9,201 nucleotides of DNA from NCBI GenBank assembly GCA_017451975.1, contig JAFTNI010000168.1, positions 1 through 9,201 on the forward strand. Direction: 5' to 3'. This DNA is from Clostridia bacterium (GTDB lineage Bacteria; Bacillota; Clostridia; Oscillospirales; CAG-272). Of the stretch, positions 5,865-9,201 are shown piece after piece; position 1 is the stretch's first letter, and each line of letters starts with the position of its first letter. The notes below the pieces were generated by a model that was not told the origin of the DNA, ran no database searches, and saw only the letters and a program-made list of their open reading frames with translations. The position numbers and the translations under genes were made by a program.

Positions 5865-7514
5865 ATGTCCACCCAAATAAAAATTCTTTCCTCGCTCGAA
5901 AAATGCTTTACAGACGAGGATATAAAAGAAAAGCCCGCGCTTTCGCGCGCAAGCTGCCTTCGCGGCGAGGATTTCCACTTTACGCTCGCATATACGGCAG
6001 ATAACGTGCCCGGCTGGCTTCTTTGCGAATACGGCGAGCTTATTTGCCGTTCCGAGCTTGAAATTTCCTTTGAGCGTGTGGAAAACGTGCCCGTGCGCTT
6101 CCCCTGCTACCCAACGAGAAGCGACGAAAACTACCTTCGTAAAACGGCGGGGCTCTACCCCGACCTGCTTGTACCTATGGAAATCGGCGAAGCCGTGCAG
6201 GTGCCTAAGGGCATACTTTTTGCCATTTACGGCACGGTAAAGGTGCCCGAAAGCATGAAAGCGGGCGAATATACCGCAGAGGTCGGCTTCAAAATGGAAA
6301 CGGGCGAGGAAATAACCGAAAAGCTCACGCTTAAAATTATAGACGCCGTTTTGCCGAAGCAGGAGCTTTGCGTGGCACAATGGGTGCATTACGATTGCAT
6401 AGCGGGCGCACACGGGCTTGAAATCTTTTCCGAGGAACATTGGCTTGCCATAGAAAACTACCTTAAAACCGCCGTTTCTCACGGCATAAACGTGGTTCTC
6501 ACGCCTGTTTTCACACCTCCGCTTGATACCGCCATCGGCGGCGAGCGCCCCACGGTTCAGCTCGTCGACGTGGAAAAAACAGAAAACGGATATATTTTCG
6601 GCTTTGAAAAATTCCGCCGTTTTGTGCTTCTTTGCCTTACGCTCGGCGTGCGGAAATTTGAAATTTCGCACCTGTTTACGCAGTGGGGCGCATACCACGC
6701 GCCAAAGGTTATGGCAAAGGTAAGCGGCGAGCAAAAGCGCATTTTCGGCTGGGAAACCGACGCCGCGGGCGAAGAATACGTCGCCTTTCTGCGCGAGTTT
6801 CTTCCCGCGCTTCTTAAAGAGGCAAAAGCGCTCGGCATAGAAAAACAGCTTATTTTCCATATTTCCGACGAGCCTAATAAAAACCAGCTTGCGCAATATC
6901 AGCTTGTTAAAAGCAAAATTGCCGATATTCTCGCGGGCTACCCTGTTTACGATGCACTTTCCGATTTCGATTTTTACGAAATGGGCGTTGTAGATAACCC
7001 CATACCCGCCTCTGACCATATAGAGCCTTTTCTCGGAGCGAATATAGAAAACCTTTGGACATACTATTGCTGTGGGCAGTGGAAAGACGTTTCCAACCGC
7101 TTCATTTCCATGCCGCTTGCGCGCACGCGGGTTATAGGCGCGCAATTCTGGAAATACCGCATAGCAGGTTTCCTGCATTGGGGCTATAACTTCTACTACA
7201 CCCGCTTTTCCAAGCGTGAAATAAACCCCTTTGTAATAACCGACGGCGATGCCTTTGCCCCTGCGGGCGATGCATATTCCGTTTACCCCGCGCCGGGCGG
7301 AAAATGCTACCGCAGCCTGCGCCTTGTTTGCTTTGCAGATGCGCTGGCAGACGCTCGCGCGCTTTCGCTTGCCGAAAAACTTTGCTCAAGAGAAGCTGTC
7401 GAAAAGCTTGTGGATAAATACGGCGAAATTACGTTTTCCTCCTACCCGCAAAGCGCCGAATATATCGCGGAGCTTCGTGAAAGCATAAACGCGATGATAG
7501 AGGAAAATATATAA
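5865..7514 (+). CDS. DUF4091 / GH123-like glycoside hydrolase
   Basis: GH123 enzymes are N-acetyl-beta-galactosaminidases that use substrate-assisted catalysis with an Asp-Glu pair; the related DUF4091 proteins are mostly untested. The 549 residues fit the family. About 1-155 form a beta-sandwich-like N-terminal part (KVPESMKAGEYTAEVGF near its end). From about 160 a TIM-barrel-like part follows. FHISDEP carries the candidate catalytic pair D335-E336, and the C-terminal signatures are QFWKYRIAGFLHWGYNF (about 427-443) and GDAYSVYPAPGGKCYRSLRL. There is no signal peptide, so it should act in the cytoplasm on imported sugars. AGAAAGG precedes the ATG, 16 bases after the HD gene, making it the last operon member. 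GalNAc specificity is not proven. Some long frames on the opposite strand are shadows of its codon use. Confidence 0.9.
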   Translation: MSTQIKILSSLEKCFTDEDIKEKPALSRASCLRGEDFHFTLAYTADNVPGWLLCEYGELICRSELEISFERVENVPVRFPCYPTRSDENYLRKTAGLYPDLLVPMEIGEAVQVPKGILFAIYGTVKVPESMKAGEYTAEVGFKMETGEEITEKLTLKIIDAVLPKQELCVAQWVHYDCIAGAHGLEIFSEEHWLAIENYLKTAVSHGINVVLTPVFTPPLDTAIGGERPTVQLVDVEKTENGYIFGFEKFRRFVLLCLTLGVRKFEISHLFTQWGAYHAPKVMAKVSGEQKRIFGWETDAAGEEYVAFLREFLPALLKEAKALGIEKQLIFHISDEPNKNQLAQYQLVKSKIADILAGYPVYDALSDFDFYEMGVVDNPIPASDHIEPFLGANIENLWTYYCCGQWKDVSNRFISMPLARTRVIGAQFWKYRIAGFLHWGYNFYYTRFSKREINPFVITDGDAFAPAGDAYSVYPAPGGKCYRSLRLVCFADALADARALSLAEKLCSREAVEKLVDKYGEITFSSYPQSAEYIAELRESINAMIEENI

Positions 7515-7569
7515 GGCTGAAAAATGTGCGGAAGCACAATGCCGCGCGGGTTTCCTATGCTATAAAACA

Positions 7570-7620
7570 ATAATCCCCCTTGAGAAAGCGCCGCTTCGGT
7601 GCTCACTCCGGGGGGATTAT
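7570..7620. terminator. Long hairpin terminator between convergent genes
   Basis: ATAATCCCCC (7570-7579) and GGGGGATTAT (7611-7620) pair perfectly, with an inner AGCGCCG/CGGTGCT stem. On the - strand it is followed by TGTTTTATAG, so it ends the Glu-rich gene well; on the + strand the tail ATAGCGTTTTGC is poorer. A small TGTGC/GCACA hairpin with a GGAA loop (7525-7538) follows the DUF4091 stop. Confidence 0.8.
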
Positions 7621-7639
7621 ATAGCGTTTTGCATCAGAA

Positions 7640-7912
7640 TTATTCTTCTACAACTTCTGCTTCTTCAGCTGCTGCTTCAACAACTTCTTCAGCAACTTCT
7701 TCTGCTACAGCTTCTTCTGCAGCTTCTTCTGCAACTTCTTCAGCTGCTTCTTCTACTGCTACTTCTTCAGCTGCTTCAACAACGTCTTCTACAACTTCTT
7801 CTTCTGCTGCTGCATTTTTCTTTTTGAGATGCAATGCAACTGCAACTGCTGCTGCAGCGGAAGCGAGGGCTGCTGCAACGGAAGCTACTGCAACTACTGT
7901 CTTTTTGCTCAT
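7640..7912 (-). CDS. Small membrane-anchored protein with Glu/Ala/Val-rich tail
   Basis: I do not recognise a family. The 90 residues divide sharply. MSKK is followed by a hydrophobic Ala/Val segment (about 5-27, ALASAAAAVAVAL) that could be a membrane anchor or an uncleaved signal. HLKKKN follows as a basic stop, then 57 residues (34-90) made only of Glu, Ala, Val and one Asp, with 25 Glu. The tail recalls EEVAEEAA repeats and would be a long charged helix or be disordered. With Lys on both sides of the anchor, the orientation is unclear. The gene is real by its signals: AAAGGAGA 9 bases before the ATG, a consensus promoter 104 bases upstream and a terminator behind. Triplet repetition (GAA, GCA, GTT) in the DNA makes slippage likely. 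A frame on the opposite strand rich in Ser/Thr/Ala is its shadow. Confidence 0.82.
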   Translation of the reverse strand: MSKKTVVAVASVAAALASAAAAVAVALHLKKKNAAAEEEVVEDVVEAAEEVAVEEAAEEVAEEAAEEAVAEEVAEEVVEAAAEEAEVVEE

Positions 7913-8015
7913 TTCAATGTTCTCCTTTATAGATTTTTATGCTTTGCCCATACGGAAAAATTTACCTCTATCGGCTACCCGATAAAAAAATTTATTCTAC
8001 GGGGCTTATACAGTA

Positions 8016-8045
8016 ATTATACCATCTATTGTGCCGAGATGTCAA
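8016..8045 (-). promoter_or_regulatory. Promoter of the Glu/Ala/Val-rich protein gene
   Basis: TTGACA (8045-8040), an 18-base spacer and TATAAT (8021-8016) on the - strand. The untranslated leader is near 97 bases and holds a small TATCGG/CCGATA hairpin at 7967-7982. Confidence 0.85.
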
Positions 8046-8127
8046 TATTATAAATAAATTTTTTGCCGAAAAGCAAAAGAAATTAGAACCTTTATATACA
8101 AATTTTTTAAAATTTTTGTTTTTTCGG

Positions 8128-8156
8128 TTGACAGTTTGTGTCTTATATGATAGAAT
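8128..8156 (+). promoter_or_regulatory. Promoter of the tRNA-Leu unit
   Basis: TTGACA (8128-8133), 17 bases, then TAGAAT (8151-8156) with TG one base before it. Expected start near 8163, about 80 bases before the first tRNA-like sequence. AT-rich DNA (8100-8127) precedes it. It is divergent from the promoter at 8016-8045. Confidence 0.85.
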
Positions 8157-8187
8157 ATATAAGCACGATTTTTGGCATTTGTGTAAA

Positions 8188-8222
8188 CTGAATATGCGGT
8201 ATATGACCATACCGAAATTCAG
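8188..8222 (+). repeat. Two-part leader hairpin
   Basis: CTGAAT (8188-8193) pairs with ATTCAG (8217-8222), and inside it CGGTAT (8197-8202) pairs with ATACCG (8209-8214) around ATGACC. It lies in the transcribed leader before the tRNA-like copy. It has no T-tract, so it is not a usual terminator. Confidence 0.6.
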
Positions 8223-8264
8223 AAAAACTTAATATGCTACATGCGGTTGTGGCAGAATTGGTAG
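8221..8264 (+). repeat. Direct repeat copy 1: tRNA-Leu upstream flank plus 5' end
   Basis: These 44 bases match 8400-8443 at 40 positions, 179 bases apart. The copy covers the AT-rich flank (TTAATATGCTACAT) and the first 22 bases of tRNA-Leu, from the acceptor 5' strand into the D-loop. Looser similarity extends about 13 bases further left (ATACCG here, ATGCCG before copy 2). Confidence 0.9.
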
Positions 8265-8396
8265 CTTCGAATGGCGAGCGCACCCGGTGGGTGAGCAAGC
8301 GAGCCTGAGAAGGCCCGTAAACAAGGAGCTTCGCGAGCGTACAGCGAGCAGGGCGACTATGTTTCGTGGCTGTCTCGCGGGCGCGGATGCCGCAAC
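8243..8396 (+). pseudogene. Broken or repurposed tRNA-Leu 5' end joined to a GC-rich structured segment
   Basis: The tRNA-like 5' part (8243-8264) has GCGGTTG and a D-loop GAATTGG, then leaves the tRNA sequence. No anticodon arm, T-arm or matching CAACCGC 3' strand follows, so it cannot be a tRNA. Instead GTTGTGGCA (8246-8254) can pair with TGCCGCAAC (8388-8396), 9 bp with one G-U, closing the whole segment. Inside are CACCC/GGGTG (8281-8293) and a long arm of CGCGAG/CTCGCG with ACAG/CTGT (8332-8379). GCGAGC occurs four times. It could be a tRNA duplicate hit by a small insertion, or a structured RNA that uses the tRNA-like start. Confidence 0.55.
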
Positions 8397-8399
8397 TAA

Positions 8400-8443
8400 A
8401 CAAAAATTTAATATGCTACATGCGGTTGTGGCGGAATTGGCAG
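8400..8443 (+). repeat. Direct repeat copy 2, at the start of intact tRNA-Leu
   Basis: This is the second copy of the 44-base repeat (four mismatches to 8221-8264). It includes 22 bases of flank and the first 22 bases of the tRNA gene. Confidence 0.9.
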
Positions 8444-8505
8444 ACGCGCCAGACTTAGGATCTGGTGTCTTAGACGTGGGGGTTCAAGTCCCTTCAGACG
8501 CACCA
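8422..8505 (+). tRNA. tRNA-Leu (anticodon UAG)
   Basis: The 84-base gene folds as a class II tRNA: D-stem GCG/CGC, anticodon stem CCAGA/TCTGG, loop CTTAGGA with anticodon TAG at 8456-8458 (reads CUA and probably other CUN codons), a variable arm with a GTC/GAC stem, T-stem GGGGG/CCCTT (two G-U) with loop TTCAAGT, discriminator A73 and an encoded CCA. The acceptor stem GCGGTTG/CAGACGC is imperfect: position 4-69 is G/A and 5-68 is U/G. It is followed at once by a terminator. Confidence 0.93.
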
Positions 8506-8507
8506 GA

Positions 8508-8537
8508 AACCGACAAGCCCGAGCTTGTCGGTTTTTT
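8508..8537 (+). terminator. tRNA-Leu intrinsic terminator
   Basis: ACCGACAAGC (8509-8518) and GCTTGTCGGT (8523-8532) form a perfect 10-bp stem with a CCGA loop and a TTTTTT run (8532-8537), three bases after the CCA. Confidence 0.95.
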
Positions 8538-8587
8538 AGGTTGTTCTCATTTAGCATATAACAAAATACCACCGAAAGGCTATTTTC

Positions 8588-9046
8588 ATGAAACAAGCAA
8601 AACAAACTTGGCGCATATGGTTCTGGGTAATGTTACTCACAGCCATAACCGGCGTGGCAAGTATACCCGGCATCGTACTCTTCGCTATTTATAAGCAATT
8701 TCTTCTTATGGCTGTATGTATCACGCTTACGGTGCACGCATTTTTCGGCATCACGTTTTACGCCATCGCTATGGCAAACGCCGCGCACGACGTACGCCTG
8801 CTCCGCTCGGTAAAAAATTACGGGCTCACCACTATATCCGACATCGCCTCGGCGACAGGAATGTCGTATACCACAGCAAAGGAGTCGCTTGAACGTTGCA
8901 TCAAGCGCGGCTATCTCGACGGCTATTCATTCGACGGCAATACGCTGCAAAACATAGCACCTGTTGAGCGCCGATGTATATATTGCGGCAGGGTTCTTTC
9001 TTCAAACGATGCGGAATGCCCCGGCTGCGGCGCTAACGGAAATTGA
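8588..9046 (+). CDS. Small membrane protein with winged-helix-like segment and zinc ribbon
   Basis: I do not recognise a named family for this 152-residue protein. Two membrane segments are clear: about 11-34 (WFWVMLLTAITGVASIPGIV) and 38-63 (FLLMAVCITLTVHAFFGITF). Residues 73-120 look like a winged helix-turn-helix (NYGLTTISDIASATGMSYTTAKESLERCIKRGYLDGY), the pattern of MarR or PCI-like wings. The end holds a four-Cys zinc ribbon, CIYC at 130-133 and CPGC at 144-147. A membrane-tethered DNA- or protein-binding factor is a reasonable guess; its function is unknown. GAAAGG lies 8 bases before the ATG. No clear promoter is seen; TATAAC at 8557-8562 lacks a good -35. It is separate from the tRNA unit, since a strong terminator lies between them. 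Confidence 0.82.
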   Translation: MKQAKQTWRIWFWVMLLTAITGVASIPGIVLFAIYKQFLLMAVCITLTVHAFFGITFYAIAMANAAHDVRLLRSVKNYGLTTISDIASATGMSYTTAKESLERCIKRGYLDGYSFDGNTLQNIAPVERRCIYCGRVLSSNDAECPGCGANGN

Positions 9047-9108
9047 CAATATCACGCTGAAAGCCTGCCACTGTACAAATAATTCAACGCACGCGCTTGC
9101 CTTTACCG

Positions 9109-9158
9109 TTTCTTTTGCCCTGCTTTTCTTTTCGCAAAGAAAAGCAGGGCAAAAGAAA
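9109..9158. repeat. Perfect 23-bp palindrome with TCGC loop
   Basis: Bases 9109-9131 pair without a mismatch with 9136-9158 around a TCGC loop. The arms hold a GCCCTGC core between T/C-rich and A/G-rich ends. So long and exact a stem is unusual for a plain terminator and suggests a dispersed intergenic palindrome or a strong folding barrier 3' of the zinc-ribbon gene. Confidence 0.85.
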
Positions 9159-9181
9159 AGCACACTCGTTTGAGTGTGCTT
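9158..9181 (+). terminator. Intrinsic terminator after the palindrome
   Basis: AAGCACACTC (9158-9167) and GAGTGTGCTT (9172-9181) form a 10-bp stem with a GTTT loop, then AATTTATTATC. Its first base is the last base of the 23-bp palindrome. It could also serve a gene beyond the window on the - strand. Confidence 0.75.
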
Positions 9182-9201
9182 AATTTATTATCATTACAAA
9201 T

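Noticed and set aside
5799..7178. A 459-codon - strand frame opposite the HD and DUF4091 genes
   Set aside because: The sense-strand genes have full motifs and ribosome sites; the antisense product is rich in Phe, Lys, Arg and Cys without domain pattern, typical of a shadow.
7640..7830. A CRISPR-like or minisatellite array
   Set aside because: The repetition is of codons for Glu, Ala and Val in a protein tail; there are no regular repeat-spacer units.
7599..7985. A Ser/Thr/Ala-repeat protein on the + strand
   Set aside because: It is the complement of the Glu/Ala/Val-coding repeat, lacks a ribosome site, and runs through the promoter-side leader of that gene. The - strand gene has promoter, ribosome site and terminator.
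8243..8396. A tRNA with a group I intron
   Set aside because: The break is in the D-loop, not the anticodon loop; no tRNA 3' half follows, and the segment is too short for a group I core.
8480..8505. Phage or island attachment site at the tRNA-Leu 3' end
   Set aside because: No integrase gene and no repeat of the tRNA 3' end is seen; the repeat involves the 5' end, which is unusual for tRNA-targeting integrases.
8287..8694. A 135-codon + strand frame over the tRNA region
   Set aside because: It runs through the tRNA-Leu gene and its terminator into another gene, so it is not a plausible coding sequence.

Overview
The window looks like a piece of a Clostridia-type (Bacillota) chromosome, possibly a gut Oscillospirales or Christensenellales member; the lineage is an inference. 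It rests on strong AGGAGG-type ribosome binding sites, TTGACA/TATAAT promoters, many intrinsic terminators, and a T-box riboswitch, which is a Gram-positive style of control. There is no plasmid, phage or transposase gene in view, and GC content is intermediate.

Layout, left to right. (1) Bases 1-1359 hold the 3' part of a GH43 glycosidase gene on the + strand. It meets trpB head-on across a bidirectional hairpin terminator. (2) Bases 1404-3120 on the - strand form one complete regulated unit: a consensus promoter, a tryptophan T-box leader with its own terminator, a second intrinsic terminator, a 10-codon reading frame containing one Trp codon, and a solitary trpB with no trpA. (3) A palindromic intergenic repeat separates this from wecB (UDP-GlcNAc 2-epimerase, - strand). 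(4) From the divergent wecB promoter region, a four-gene + strand operon runs 4518-7514: a 78-aa unknown, a histidine phosphatase, a single-domain SpoT/MESH1-like alarmone hydrolase, and a DUF4091/GH123-like glycosidase. Gaps between genes are only 11-16 bases. (5) A convergent - strand gene encodes a small membrane-anchored protein with an almost pure Glu/Ala/Val tail. (6) Bases 8128-8537 form a tRNA unit: a strong promoter, a leader hairpin, a duplicated 5' end of tRNA-Leu that runs into a GC-rich structured segment, then a full tRNA-Leu(UAG) with encoded CCA and a terminator. (7) The window ends with a small membrane protein carrying a winged-helix-like segment and a zinc ribbon, followed by a 23-bp perfect palindrome and a terminator.

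How it fits together: GH43 and DUF4091 point to glycan use. wecB makes UDP-ManNAc for surface polymers. The alarmone-hydrolase homolog suggests a link to nutrient stress. The trpB unit appears set to switch on when uncharged tRNA-Trp builds up, which would suit making Trp from indole and serine. The parts most worth a second look are the tRNA-Leu duplication with its structured insert, and the stacked control elements in front of trpB.
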